The notes: generated from the sequence alone by a model not told the origin. Counted from the first letter of the stretch, positions 1 through 8,965 are shown. The stretch: 64,000 bases of DNA from an uncultured Hyphomicrobiales bacterium (GCA_903825465.1 CAIKAR010000005.1:18091-82090), one strand, 5' to 3'. Translations and numbers: made by a program.

Positions 1-11
1 CGCCGCCGTTT

Positions 12-26
12 CGGGGTTTTACCCCG
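12..26. terminator. Small GC hairpin at the window edge
   Basis: A perfect 6-bp inverted repeat, CGGGGT and ACCCCG, flanks a TTT loop. It lies upstream of the first gene and could be the transcription terminator of a gene left of the window. There is no clear T-run, so the call is weak. Confidence 0.3.
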
Positions 27-159
27 GCCCGGCGCAAAGTCGAATCCGCGGCGACGCGGCGCGCGCTATTCCGGTGGCCCGCGAAATATGTTTAAGTCGC
101 CGCGACGACCGCCAACATAAAGGCCGCGGGTCGACGCCACGCGGCCTAGAGGAAACAAC

Positions 160-930
160 GTGAGGATTCTCTTTCTCAACCAGGCGCCCCTGGTGCCCAA
201 CAAGAATCCTCCCTACGACATCGCCGGCGTCACACGCCAATTGATGTCCTACGCGTCGCCCGGCACCACCATCGAACTCGGCTTTCCCGACAACTCCGAC
301 GGCGCCGGCGTGATGGAGGCCATAGGATCGCAGAGCAAGCTCAACGGCCTGCACCACATGATGGAAACGCCGGCGATCGTGCGCAAGATTTTCTGGGCGC
401 AAGAGAACGGCTACGACGCCGTCATTTGCAGCAACACGTTCGATCCCGGCGTCGATGGCGGCAGGCTGGCGGTCGAGATACCCGTCATCGGCGTGCTGCG
501 CGCCTCGATGCACGCCGCGCTGACGCTCGCCGACCGGGTCGGCGTCACCGTGCCGCTGCCTTCGCACATTCCCTACACCAGGCGCATCCTGCGCTCGTAT
601 GGGCTCGAACAGTTCGTCGCCGGCATGGAAGCCATCGACGTCTACGTCGACGTGCAAAAGCGAAAAGCGGAAATTTTCGACATCGCCGTCAGGATTGTCC
701 GCGACCTCGTTTCACGCGGCGCCGAAATCATTCTGCCGCTCGGCGGCGCGCTGATCCCCTACCAGGTCGATCCGGACGACATCGCGGCGGCGGCGGGCGT
801 GCAGGTGCTCAACACCAAGGCCATCGGCATCCGCTTCGCCGAACTCTGCGTCAGCCGGAAATGGACGCAAAGCGCGATCACTTATCCGCGCGCCAAGCTG
901 ACCCTCGACGACTTCGCCAAGAAGCTTTGA
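160..930 (+). CDS. Asp/Glu/hydantoin racemase-fold protein, copy 1
   Basis: 256 aa with a GTG start preceded by GAGGAAAC. The fold family covers aspartate, glutamate and hydantoin racemases and relatives such as maleate isomerase and arylmalonate decarboxylase, which normally use two active-site cysteines. Here the first site reads C90-S-N-T-F-D-P-G, with the Cys one position before the expected place. The second site is L-G-G (194-196) where a Cys is usual, so a two-cysteine racemase mechanism is doubtful. C230 near the C terminus is shared with copy 2. About 78% identical to the protein at 2006-2779 (hand alignment), so the pair is a duplication split by a binding-protein gene. No signal peptide, so cytoplasmic. 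Substrate unknown; the neighbours suggest a carboxylic acid. Confidence 0.8.
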   Translation: MRILFLNQAPLVPNKNPPYDIAGVTRQLMSYASPGTTIELGFPDNSDGAGVMEAIGSQSKLNGLHHMMETPAIVRKIFWAQENGYDAVICSNTFDPGVDGGRLAVEIPVIGVLRASMHAALTLADRVGVTVPLPSHIPYTRRILRSYGLEQFVAGMEAIDVYVDVQKRKAEIFDIAVRIVRDLVSRGAEIILPLGGALIPYQVDPDDIAAAAGVQVLNTKAIGIRFAELCVSRKWTQSAITYPRAKLTLDDFAKKL

Positions 931-944
931 GGCGGGAGAAGGCT

Positions 945-1994
945 TTGCGGACGCTCATTCCAGCCATCGTCGGAATACTCGCCGCCTTCGCCGCGGCGCC
1001 GGCGCGCGCCGCGGACGCCGTGGAAGCGTTCTACCGCGGCAAAACCATCCGCTTGATCGTCGGCGCGCCGGCGGGCGGCGGCTACGACCTTGTCGGCCGC
1101 ACCGTGGCGGAGCGGCTCGGCGCGCATATTCCGGGCAACCCCAACGTGACCGTCGAGAACATGCCCGCCGCCAGCAGCCTGGTGATGAGCAACTACCTCT
1201 ATAATTCCGCGCCGCGCGACGGCACAGCCATCGGCGTGCCCAGCAACGCGCTGCCGCTGGAGTCGCGCCTTCACCTCCTGACGCGCGCGGGGGGCGCGCT
1301 GAATTTCGACTTTTCCAAATTCATATGGATCGGCAACGCCGCGCGGCAGCCACAGGTCTTGTTCGTCTGGCATGACGCCCCGGTCAAAACGGTCGAAGAC
1401 CTCAAGACGTTTCCCGCGCTGATGGGCGCGATCAGCGTCGGCGCGGACAGCTTCACCCTGCCCTATGTGATGAACGCCGTCCTGCCCGCGAAGATGAAGA
1501 TCATTCCCGGCTACGCGGGCATTGGCGAAACCCTGTTGGCGATGGAGCGCGGCGAGTTGCACGGGCACAGCGCCGGCCTCGCCAACATCGTCTCCGCCAA
1601 GCCCGACTGGATTCGCGAGGGAAAGCTTCGCGTGCTCGCGCAATTCGGCCTGACGCGCCAACCGGAGCTGCCCGATGTTCCCACCGGCGACGAAATCGTC
1701 GACAACCCCGCCGACAAGGACATGCTGCGCTTCTTCGCGCTGAAATACGAGCTCGCCTATGGCTTCATCGCGCCGCCGGGCGTGCCTGGCGACCGCGCCG
1801 CGGCGCTGAAACACGCGTTCGACGAGACCATGCGCGATCCCCTCTACATCGAAGCCGCGGCGCGCCTGTCGCTGCCGCGCAATTCCATGACATCGAACGA
1901 AGTCGACGCGACCATCGCGAAAATAAACGCCACGCCCGAGCCGGTGGTCGCGCGCATGCGGGCGATCCTCGACACGCTGAACGAGAAAAAATAA
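945..1994 (+). CDS. TTT-family (Bug) periplasmic binding protein
   Basis: 349 aa from a TTG start with a GGGAG ribosome site 6 bases upstream; longer readings in this frame run into the previous gene. The first ~22 residues are a signal peptide ending A-R-A. The mature part opens with the family pattern F-Y-R-G-K-T-I-R-L-I-V-G and G-G-G-Y-D, then V-E-N-M-P-A and G-Y-A-G-I-G-E. Such proteins deliver carboxylates to tripartite tricarboxylate transporters, but no TctA or TctB membrane gene is in the window, so it is an orphan binding protein here. It starts 15 bases after copy 1 of the racemase-fold gene and its TAA overlaps an upstream in-frame ATG of copy 2, which implies one operon. Confidence 0.85.
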   Translation: MRTLIPAIVGILAAFAAAPARAADAVEAFYRGKTIRLIVGAPAGGGYDLVGRTVAERLGAHIPGNPNVTVENMPAASSLVMSNYLYNSAPRDGTAIGVPSNALPLESRLHLLTRAGGALNFDFSKFIWIGNAARQPQVLFVWHDAPVKTVEDLKTFPALMGAISVGADSFTLPYVMNAVLPAKMKIIPGYAGIGETLLAMERGELHGHSAGLANIVSAKPDWIREGKLRVLAQFGLTRQPELPDVPTGDEIVDNPADKDMLRFFALKYELAYGFIAPPGVPGDRAAALKHAFDETMRDPLYIEAAARLSLPRNSMTSNEVDATIAKINATPEPVVARMRAILDTLNEKK

Positions 1995-2005
1995 TGGAGA
2001 CCTCC

Positions 2006-2779
2006 ATGCGCATTCTGGTGATCGACCAAGCCCCGCTGTCGGCGGAAAAGAACCCGCCCTACGACGTCGCGGCGATAACACGGCTGCTGCAATCCTACGC
2101 GTCGCCGGGCACAACCATCGAAATAGGATTTCCGGAAAACTACGAGGGCGCGCGGCTGATGGATTCGATTGGCGCGCAAAGCAAGCTGAACGGGCTGCAC
2201 CACATGATGGAAACGCCCGGCATCGTGCGCAAGATCTTCTGGGCGAAGGAGAACGGCTACGACGCCGTGATTTCGAGCAACACTTTCGACCCTGGCGTCG
2301 ACGGCGGCCGCCTCGCGGTGGACATCCCCGTCATCGGCCTCAACCGCGCGTCGATGCACGCGGCGCTGACGCTCGCCGACAGGGTTGGCGTGACCGTGCC
2401 GCTGCCGAGCCACGTGCCCTACACGCGCCGCATCATGCGCGCCAACGGGCTTGAGCAGTTCATCGCGGGGATGCGGCCGATCGGCGTCTATGTGAACGCC
2501 GGCGAGCGCAAGGACGAGATCTTCGACATCATGGTGAAGTTGATCCGGCGGCTTGTCGACGAGGACGGCGCCGAAATCATCCTGCCGCTCGGCGGCGCGT
2601 TGATCCCCTATATCGTCGATCCCGACGACCTGGCGAAGGCGACGGGCGTTCAGGTGCTGAACACCAAGGCCATCGGCATCCGGTTCGCCGAATTGTGCGT
2701 CAGCCGCAAATGGACGCAAAGCGCGATCACTTATCCGCGCGCGCGGTTGGAACTGAAGGATTTCACGGCGAAACTCTAG
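2006..2779 (+). CDS. Asp/Glu/hydantoin racemase-fold protein, copy 2
   Basis: 257 aa. An in-frame ATG at 1994 overlaps the previous stop, but the ATG at 2006 matches the N terminus of copy 1 (M-R-I-L) and has GGAGA ten bases upstream, so it is preferred. The sequence is about 78% identical to copy 1 with one inserted residue near 187. The position equal to C90 of copy 1 is Ser (S-S-N-T-F-D-P-G), and the second site again reads L-G-G instead of a Cys-containing motif. This copy therefore lacks both cysteines expected of the racemase family. It may be a lyase or isomerase using other residues, or a subunit partner of copy 1. Cytoplasmic. Confidence 0.8.
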   Translation: MRILVIDQAPLSAEKNPPYDVAAITRLLQSYASPGTTIEIGFPENYEGARLMDSIGAQSKLNGLHHMMETPGIVRKIFWAKENGYDAVISSNTFDPGVDGGRLAVDIPVIGLNRASMHAALTLADRVGVTVPLPSHVPYTRRIMRANGLEQFIAGMRPIGVYVNAGERKDEIFDIMVKLIRRLVDEDGAEIILPLGGALIPYIVDPDDLAKATGVQVLNTKAIGIRFAELCVSRKWTQSAITYPRARLELKDFTAKL

Positions 2780-2800
2780 CCGCCGCTTCGAGGAAACGAC

Positions 2801-3931
2801 ATGACGAATTCCATCGACGCGCGGGAAAGCGATCTCAAGATCGCGAAGATCGAGGCCGTCCGGCTGCGCCTGCCGTTCAAGTCGGCCGTCTCCTACAAGT
2901 CGGTCAAACAGGCGGTCGGCGAATACGTGCTTGTCCGCCTGACCCTCGGCAACGGATTGCAAGGCGTCGCCGAAACCAATTGCCGACAGGAGCAGTCGGG
3001 CGAGGACGCGGTTTCGCTCGCCTATCAGGTCGAGGCGTTTTTCGGCCCGCGCCTTCTCGGCCGCGACCCCCTCGGCCACCTGTCGATTCTCCACGACATC
3101 AACGCCTGCAAGGCCTGTCCAGCGGCCAAGTCCCTCATCGACATCGCGCTGTGGGACTTGCGCGGCAAAGTCCTCGGCCAACCAGTCTGGCGGCTGCTTG
3201 GCGGCGAAAAGGCGAAGCCCATGCCGCTGACGTGGATCGCCCACGGCAACAGCGTGGAAGGTCAGATCGCCGAAGCTCGGAAAATGCGCGAGACCCGGGG
3301 ATACCGGGGCCTCAAACTCAAAACGTGGCGGCGCTCGCGCGAGGATTTGCGCATGATCGAAGGCGTGCGCAAGGCGGTGGGCGACGATGTCTTCCTCACC
3401 ATCGACTGCAACGGAACCTACGCGGAGTCGGAGGCGCGGGCCATCCTGTCGCGCGCGGTGGATTTCGACGTGCGCTTCATCGAGGAGCCATGCGACTTCA
3501 AGGACATCGCGCGGCAGGCGGACATGGCGACGGCGCTGCCGATCCCGATGCTCGGCGACCAATGCTGCGAGACGCTGGCCGACGTCAACGCGCATCTGCG
3601 CGCGCGCAGCATCGGCGGCGTCAGCGTGAAGATGCGGCGAACCGGCGTGACGCAATCGCTCAAGATCATTTCGCTGTGCGAGGCGGCGAACGTGCCGGCG
3701 CTGATCGGCACGGATTCCGAAAGCCGCCTCGCCGCCATGCCGCGGGCGCATCTGCACGCCGCCATTCCGCATCTCGCCGACCTGCCCGCCGAAACGCACT
3801 TTTACGACAAGCTTGACGACGACGTGTTCATGGGCGATTTTAAATTCGCCGATGGGGCCTTGACGCCGTCCGACGCGCCCGGATTCGGCGCCGAAATCGA
3901 CGAGGACAAGCTGCGAAAGTACGCGTTTTGA
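2801..3931 (+). CDS. Enolase-superfamily enzyme (mandelate racemase/muconate lactonizing type)
   Basis: 376 aa, ATG start behind GAGGAAAC, nearly the same ribosome-site context as copy 1 of the racemase-fold gene. It has the two-domain enolase-superfamily layout. The candidate base pair is K172-x-K174, the metal-ligand candidates are D202, E228 or E229 and D253, and the second-face base is K277. These enzymes abstract a proton alpha to a carboxylate, giving racemisation, epimerisation, dehydration or cycloisomerisation. The KxK plus opposite Lys pattern is that of the muconate-lactonizing/dipeptide-epimerase subgroup, not mandelate racemase with its His base. It lies 21 bases after copy 2 and overlaps the next gene, so it is part of the same operon. 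The substrate cannot be read from sequence. Confidence 0.85.
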   Translation: MTNSIDARESDLKIAKIEAVRLRLPFKSAVSYKSVKQAVGEYVLVRLTLGNGLQGVAETNCRQEQSGEDAVSLAYQVEAFFGPRLLGRDPLGHLSILHDINACKACPAAKSLIDIALWDLRGKVLGQPVWRLLGGEKAKPMPLTWIAHGNSVEGQIAEARKMRETRGYRGLKLKTWRRSREDLRMIEGVRKAVGDDVFLTIDCNGTYAESEARAILSRAVDFDVRFIEEPCDFKDIARQADMATALPIPMLGDQCCETLADVNAHLRARSIGGVSVKMRRTGVTQSLKIISLCEAANVPALIGTDSESRLAAMPRAHLHAAIPHLADLPAETHFYDKLDDDVFMGDFKFADGALTPSDAPGFGAEIDEDKLRKYAF

Positions 3932-4908
3932 CCGGCCGCCCGAAGACGAACCTCGCGATCATCGGCCTCGGTGGATGGGGGCGCAAGCTCGTCGAATCCG
4001 TACAAGGCGAATCGACCGACGTTGGTTTTTCCGCGGCGATCGTCCGGCGGACGGACTCGTCCGAGGCCTTCGCGAAGGCGCATGGATTGCGGCTGGAGAC
4101 GGACATCGCGTCCACTCTCGCCGACCCCTCGATAGCGGGCGTCGTGTCGAGCGGCCCGGCGCATCTGCACGCCGTTCACGGCATCGCCGCGATGGAGGCG
4201 GGAAAACCCGTTCTCGCCATCAAGCCGCTGGCGCTGACAGCGGCCGACGCGGCGAAAATGGCCGCCGTGAGCGAGGCGAAAGGCGTTTTACTGGCGCTCG
4301 GATACAACCGCTGCTTCTATCCCAACGTCGCGGAAATGCGCCGCCGCCTCGCCGCCGGAGCGCTGGGCGACCTCGTCCACGCCGAGGGCGATTTCTGCGT
4401 CGACCGCTACCGTTCGCTGAAGGGCGCGCACTGGAAGGCCAATCCCGAGAACTCGCCGGCGGGCGGCCTCGCCGACCACATGCTCTATCTCGCCATCGAC
4501 ACGCTGGGCGCCATCGACGAAGTCCACGCGCTCGCCTTCCGCCACCACTCCGACAACGAACTCGCCGACGCGACGGCGGTGTTGTTGCGGACAAAAGGCC
4601 GCCAATCCGCGTTGCTCACGGCCATCGGCGTCACGTCCGACTACTACCGCTTCCAGGTTTTCGGCGCGAAAGGCTGGATCGAAATCCGCGACGACACCGG
4701 CTTCGCGTTCCAGCCGCTGAAGGGGCCGCGCGAGGACATCGTGTTCGACGCCATCGACGCCGAGCGCGCGGAAGTCGAGGCGTTCGCGGCGGCGATCCGC
4801 GGCGAGCGAATCTTCCCCGTGCCGGTCCGCGACGCGGTCCACGGCGTCGCCGCGCTCGAGGCCATCGGCCGCTCCGCGATTGAAAACAGGCCCATGCTGG
4901 TTGAATAA
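3928..4908 (+). CDS. Gfo/Idh/MocA-family NAD(P)-dependent oxidoreductase
   Basis: 326 aa, TTG start overlapping the previous stop in a TTGA arrangement, a sign of translational coupling. The N-terminal Rossmann domain carries G-L-G-G-W-G near residue 13. The family motif usually written E-K-P-L-A appears as I-K-P-L-A, keeping the Lys. The C-terminal domain has the A-G-G-L-A-D-H segment of the family. Members oxidise or reduce sugars, inositols, dihydrodiols or related polyols and acids with NAD(P). In this operon it probably acts before or after the enolase-superfamily step. The replaced Glu in the EKP motif is unusual but not disabling. Confidence 0.85.
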   Translation: MTGRPKTNLAIIGLGGWGRKLVESVQGESTDVGFSAAIVRRTDSSEAFAKAHGLRLETDIASTLADPSIAGVVSSGPAHLHAVHGIAAMEAGKPVLAIKPLALTAADAAKMAAVSEAKGVLLALGYNRCFYPNVAEMRRRLAAGALGDLVHAEGDFCVDRYRSLKGAHWKANPENSPAGGLADHMLYLAIDTLGAIDEVHALAFRHHSDNELADATAVLLRTKGRQSALLTAIGVTSDYYRFQVFGAKGWIEIRDDTGFAFQPLKGPREDIVFDAIDAERAEVEAFAAAIRGERIFPVPVRDAVHGVAALEAIGRSAIENRPMLVE

Positions 4909-4957
4909 ACCGCGCTTCGGCGGCGCGAACATTCCACGCGACAACGGAATTGGACAC

Positions 4958-6421
4958 ATGCAAGACGACGTCGCCCGCTCGTGGCTCGGCAAATACAACC
5001 GGCCGCACCGCGACCTCCGCGAATTCATCGAGCGGGCCGAGCGCGAGGGCGAGATTCTGCGCGCGTCGGGCGCCGACTGGGATCTCGAAATGGGCGCGCT
5101 GGCGGAAATCGTCAACCACAAGCACGCGGAACCCAAGGCGATCCTGTTCGAGAACATCAAGGATTATCCGGGCTATTCGGCGATCTCCGGCCTGTCGAAC
5201 TCGTCGAAGCGGCTCGCGCTGACGCTCGGTTTTCCCATGCCGCGCAACGCGCTCGACGTGGTCACCGCCTACCGCGACCGCATGAAGCATCACAAGCCCA
5301 TTCCGCCGACGACCGTCGCGACGGGGCCGGTGTTGGAGAACATCCAGCGCGGCGACGACGTCGATCTGTTCAAATTCCCGGTTCCGCGCCTGCACGAGAA
5401 GGACGGGGGCCGCTACATTGGCACCGACGATCTCGTCATCATGCGCGACCCGGAGGGCGGCTGGGTCAACGCGGCGACCTACCGCGTCATGGTCCACGAC
5501 GCCAAAACGGTGGGCATCTGGATATCGCCGGGCAAACAGGGCCGGCAAATCCGCGACAAGTATTTCAAGGCCGGCAAGCCGTGTCCCGTGCTGATCTGCT
5601 GCGGGCAGGACCCGCTGCTGTTTCTCGCGGCCAACCACGAAGTGCGCTACGGCGTTTCCGAAATCGACTACGCTGGCGGCCATCGCGGCGAGCCGTTCGA
5701 GGTCGTGCCAAGCGAAGTTTACGGCCTGCCCATGCCCGCGAGCGCGGAAATCGTGCTCGAAGGCGCGCTTCACGCCAATGACGCGAGGCTCGAAGGGCCG
5801 TTCGGCGAATTCACCGGCTATTACGCGAGCGCGCCGAGCGAACAGCCCGTCATGCGCGTCGAGCGCGTCTATCACAGGAACAATCCAATCCTCGGAATCG
5901 CCTGCCCGATGCGCCCGCCAACCGACGTGTCGTTCGGCAAGTGCATCGTGAAAGCCGGCATGATCTGGGACGAGATGGAGCGGGCGGGCATTTCGGGCAT
6001 CAAGGGCGTGTGGTGCCACGAGGCCGGCGTCGCGCGGCTTTTCAACGTGATTTCGCTGAAGCAGGCGTACGCCGGGCACGCCAAGCAGGCGCTGCTGGTG
6101 GCGGCCGGCTGCCAGTCCGGCGCCTACGTCGGCCGTTTCACGATCGTCGTCGACGACGACGTCGATCCAACGGACATGTTCGACGTGATCTGGGCGATGT
6201 CGACGCGCTGCGATCCGATCGAAGACATCGACTTCGTCCGCAAGATGTGGAGCGGCCCGCTCGACCCGATGGCGCCAGCGTCCAACCAGACCTCGCGCGC
6301 GCTGATCGACGCTTGCCGGCCGTTCGACCGGTTGAAGGATTTTCCGGAAGTGGCGAGCGCGCCACGCGAGTTGATCGACCGCGTCTCGGCGAAGTTCGCC
6401 GATCTTGTCGGGAAGATTTGA
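4958..6421 (+). CDS. UbiD-family prenylated-FMN-dependent (de)carboxylase
   Basis: 487 aa from the ATG at 4958; an in-frame ATG at 4880 lies inside the previous gene and would add a tail unlike the family. The residues that form the UbiD/Fdc catalytic triad can be read: N171 and R176 in N-A-A-T-Y-R, and E279 and E284 in E-G-P-F-G-E, followed by F-T-G-Y-Y. Such enzymes reversibly decarboxylate aromatic or alpha,beta-unsaturated acids and need prenyl-FMN made by UbiX. No ubiX is in the window. As the last gene of the cluster it suggests that the pathway handles an unsaturated or aromatic carboxylate rather than ubiquinone synthesis, although a UbiQ role cannot be excluded from sequence alone. 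Confidence 0.88.
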   Translation: MQDDVARSWLGKYNRPHRDLREFIERAEREGEILRASGADWDLEMGALAEIVNHKHAEPKAILFENIKDYPGYSAISGLSNSSKRLALTLGFPMPRNALDVVTAYRDRMKHHKPIPPTTVATGPVLENIQRGDDVDLFKFPVPRLHEKDGGRYIGTDDLVIMRDPEGGWVNAATYRVMVHDAKTVGIWISPGKQGRQIRDKYFKAGKPCPVLICCGQDPLLFLAANHEVRYGVSEIDYAGGHRGEPFEVVPSEVYGLPMPASAEIVLEGALHANDARLEGPFGEFTGYYASAPSEQPVMRVERVYHRNNPILGIACPMRPPTDVSFGKCIVKAGMIWDEMERAGISGIKGVWCHEAGVARLFNVISLKQAYAGHAKQALLVAAGCQSGAYVGRFTIVVDDDVDPTDMFDVIWAMSTRCDPIEDIDFVRKMWSGPLDPMAPASNQTSRALIDACRPFDRLKDFPEVASAPRELIDRVSAKFADLVGKI

Positions 6422-6529
6422 CGCCGCGCGCGGTTTGACGCGGCGAGTCGCCTGACGCATAAGGCCGGCCCGCTCCCCATCCAGCCGACGCGAAGCGCCC
6501 TGCCCCGGGCCGTTCGCTTTTGGACCGTC

Positions 6530-7822
6530 ATGCCGCGCGCCATTGGACTTGATTTCGGCACGACCAACACCGTGCTCGCCACCTGCCCGGAGGGCGGCGC
6601 CGCGCGGCCGCTGCTTTTTCCCTTCGAGGGCGGACACGTCGACGCGCTGCGTTCGGCCCTGTGCTTCTGGAAGGATTTTCGACAATCGCCCGCGTCCGTC
6701 GAGGTCGAGGCCGGCCCCTGGGCCATTGATCACTATGTCGACGACCCCCAAGACTGCCGCTTCCTGCAATCGCTGAAAACGTTTTCGGCGAGCCCGCATT
6801 TTCAGGCGACGTATCTTTTCGCCAAAAAATACCGCTTCGAGGATTTGTTGCGGACATTTCTCGAACGCTTGCGCGCCCGCGCCGGCGAGGCGATGGCGAG
6901 CTTGCCCGAGCGCGTCGTTGTGGGGCGCCCCGTGACTTTCGCCGGCGCGAGCCCGGACCCTCTGCTCGCCATGTCCCGCTATCGCGCCGCGCTCGCCGAA
7001 TTCGGCTTCAAGGAGATTGTCTTCGTTTACGAGCCCGTGGCCGCCGCTTTCTCCTTCGCGCGCAAGCTGCGAGGCAGCGCGCGGGTTCTCGTCGCCGATT
7101 TCGGCGGTGGCACGACGGACTTCTCGATCATGGACTTCAACGTCGCCGGCGGCGCGTTCCACGCCAGGCCATTGGCGCATTCGGGTGTCGGAATCGCCGG
7201 TGACACGTTTGACTACCGGATCATCGACCACGTGGTGCTGCCGTGGCTCGGCAAGGGCACGAGCTTCCGCGGCATGGGCAAGGTTCTGCCCTTGCCGCAG
7301 GGGCCCTTCGCCAGTTTCGGCCGCTGGAACCTGCTGTCGGTGTTGAAATCCTCCGACGAGTTTCGCGACCTCAAGCAGACCCTGCGCTATTGCGTCGAGC
7401 CGGAAAAGATCCAGCGCTTCATCGAGCTTGTCGAAGAGGACATGGGCTATCCCCTCTACAAGGCGGTGTCGGCGGCGAAGGCGCGCCTGTCGCTGGCGGA
7501 GGAAACCGCCTTCGATTTTCCGCCTCTCGGCCCCGGCTTCCACGCGACGATCAAGCGCGCCGATTTCGACGAGTGGATCGCCGGCGATCTGACGCGCGTC
7601 GAAACCGCGCTCGACGCGGCGATGACGGAAGCCGCGCTCGTGGACGCGTCCATCGACAAGGTGTTTCTCACCGGCGGCACCTCGTTTGTGCCCGCCGTGC
7701 GCGACATCTTCAAACGCCGCTTCGGCGCGGAAAAAATCGAAACCGGCGACGAACTCCTGTCCATCGCCAACGGCCTCGCGTTGATCGGCGAGCGCGACGA
7801 CGCCGCGGCCTGGGCGGCGTGA
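6530..7822 (+). CDS. Hsp70-like ATPase (YegD type)
   Basis: 430 aa. It contains the actin/Hsp70 ATPase signatures in order: phosphate-1 G-L-D-F-G-T-T-N near residue 6, phosphate-2 A-D-F-G-G-G-T-T-D near 190, and the adenosine loop L-T-G-G-T-S near 380. The length fits the ATPase domain plus a short tail, as in E. coli YegD (about 450 aa), without a full DnaK substrate-binding domain. No J-protein or GrpE partner is adjacent. A gap of about 110 bases separates it from ubiD, so it may be transcribed on its own. The role is likely a specialised chaperone. A link to the catabolic cluster is only positional. Confidence 0.85.
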   Translation: MPRAIGLDFGTTNTVLATCPEGGAARPLLFPFEGGHVDALRSALCFWKDFRQSPASVEVEAGPWAIDHYVDDPQDCRFLQSLKTFSASPHFQATYLFAKKYRFEDLLRTFLERLRARAGEAMASLPERVVVGRPVTFAGASPDPLLAMSRYRAALAEFGFKEIVFVYEPVAAAFSFARKLRGSARVLVADFGGGTTDFSIMDFNVAGGAFHARPLAHSGVGIAGDTFDYRIIDHVVLPWLGKGTSFRGMGKVLPLPQGPFASFGRWNLLSVLKSSDEFRDLKQTLRYCVEPEKIQRFIELVEEDMGYPLYKAVSAAKARLSLAEETAFDFPPLGPGFHATIKRADFDEWIAGDLTRVETALDAAMTEAALVDASIDKVFLTGGTSFVPAVRDIFKRRFGAEKIETGDELLSIANGLALIGERDDAAAWAA

Positions 7823-7906
7823 GCCGTTTTGCCGCTTGCGCGCGGCCCGCCCGCGCCGCATGATCGGCGGGATGGCCGATCAAACGATCCGGCGCCGGGG
7901 GGCTTC

Positions 7907-8923
7907 ATGTCGATGTTCAAATCAATCTTGCTGGCGGGCGCCGCCGCGCTCTGCGCCGCCTCCCCCGCCCTCGCCGCCGAACCCGCCGCTTGCGACAGCT
8001 ACAAGGCCGCCGTCACCGGCGGACCTCTGCCGCCGGTCGATTCCGACACCGTCGTCATACGCTGGCTCGCCAACGCCAATTATGAGTTCGCCTACAAGGG
8101 CAAGGTCTATCTCTTCGACGCCTATTTCGACCGCGTGCCGCGCAGCCATAATGTTGGCTTCAAGGCTGCCGACGTGACGAAGGCCGAGGCGGTCTTCGTC
8201 TCGCACGCGCATTTCGACCATATCTCCGACATCGGCCCGGTGGCGCGGCAGACCGGCGCGCCGGTCGTCGGCGCGCCGATCACCGCGCGCGTCGCCAAGG
8301 AATTGGGCGTGCCGGAAAAGCAAATCGTCGTAGCCACCGGCGGCGAGAGCCTGAAGTTCGGCGACGCGACCGTGGAGGTGGCGCTCGCCGAGCATTCCAC
8401 CATTCAGCCCGGCCTCACCGAGCTCTACGGGCAGATGTACGCCAACGATTCCGCGCCCTACACGCCCGCCGAAAAGACGCTCGGCGCCTACGTGAAGACG
8501 CTCGGTTCGTTCGATCCGGACATCATCAAGAAGGGCACCCTCGCCTTTGGCCTGACTTTTCCCTCCGGCTTCAAAGCCGTGTTGATCGGCAGCGCCGGCC
8601 CCATCACCGAGGGTGTGCGCGAGCTCGCGAAAAAGCTCGGGCCGGTCGATGTCGCCATCATCGCCTACCAGGTGCATCCGGTGGCCGAGGTCCAGATCGC
8701 CTACACGTGGCCCTTCATCGAGTTGTTCAAGCCGAAGCTGTTCCTCCCCGCCCACCACGACGCGAGTTTCGGCACATGGGTCGACCTTGGCCTTGAACCG
8801 CTGTTCGAGAAAATCCGCGACGAAATGCCGGAAACGAAATTTCTGTCGCCCTTGTATCGCTCGCCCATCTGCGTCTCCGGCGCCGGGCCGACCAAAGGCG
8901 AGGTTGTGTCGTTCAAGCCGTGA
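7907..8923 (+). CDS. Exported metallo-beta-lactamase-fold hydrolase
   Basis: 338 aa from the ATG at 7907, which has a G-rich ribosome site and opens a clear signal peptide (M-S-M-F-K-S then a hydrophobic stretch, cleavage near A-L-A-A at about 24). Longer readings lack a signal sequence. The metal-binding motif H-A-H-F-D-H lies about residue 101, a further His sits in A-E-H-S, and P-A-H-H-D near 281 could complete the site. The closest general type is UlaG-like or beta-lactamase-superfamily-3 hydrolases, placed here in the periplasm. Substrate unknown. It lies about 85 bases after the Hsp70-like gene on the same strand. Confidence 0.8.
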   Translation: MSMFKSILLAGAAALCAASPALAAEPAACDSYKAAVTGGPLPPVDSDTVVIRWLANANYEFAYKGKVYLFDAYFDRVPRSHNVGFKAADVTKAEAVFVSHAHFDHISDIGPVARQTGAPVVGAPITARVAKELGVPEKQIVVATGGESLKFGDATVEVALAEHSTIQPGLTELYGQMYANDSAPYTPAEKTLGAYVKTLGSFDPDIIKKGTLAFGLTFPSGFKAVLIGSAGPITEGVRELAKKLGPVDVAIIAYQVHPVAEVQIAYTWPFIELFKPKLFLPAHHDASFGTWVDLGLEPLFEKIRDEMPETKFLSPLYRSPICVSGAGPTKGEVVSFKP

Positions 8924-8965
8924 ACCAACCCCGCCGCCGATCCGAAACAATTTGCGCGCGGAGCG

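Noticed and set aside
1844..3799. 651-codon minus-strand open frame
   Set aside because: Antisense to copy 2 of the racemase-fold gene and the enolase-superfamily gene, both of which have clear motifs and ribosome sites. The composition is that of a shadow frame.
4631..7861. 1076-codon open frame on the minus strand
   Set aside because: It covers the UbiD and Hsp70-like genes antisense and is full of Arg, His, Asp and Ala with no domain pattern. Long antisense frames are expected in a GC-rich genome. The plus-strand genes have catalytic motifs.
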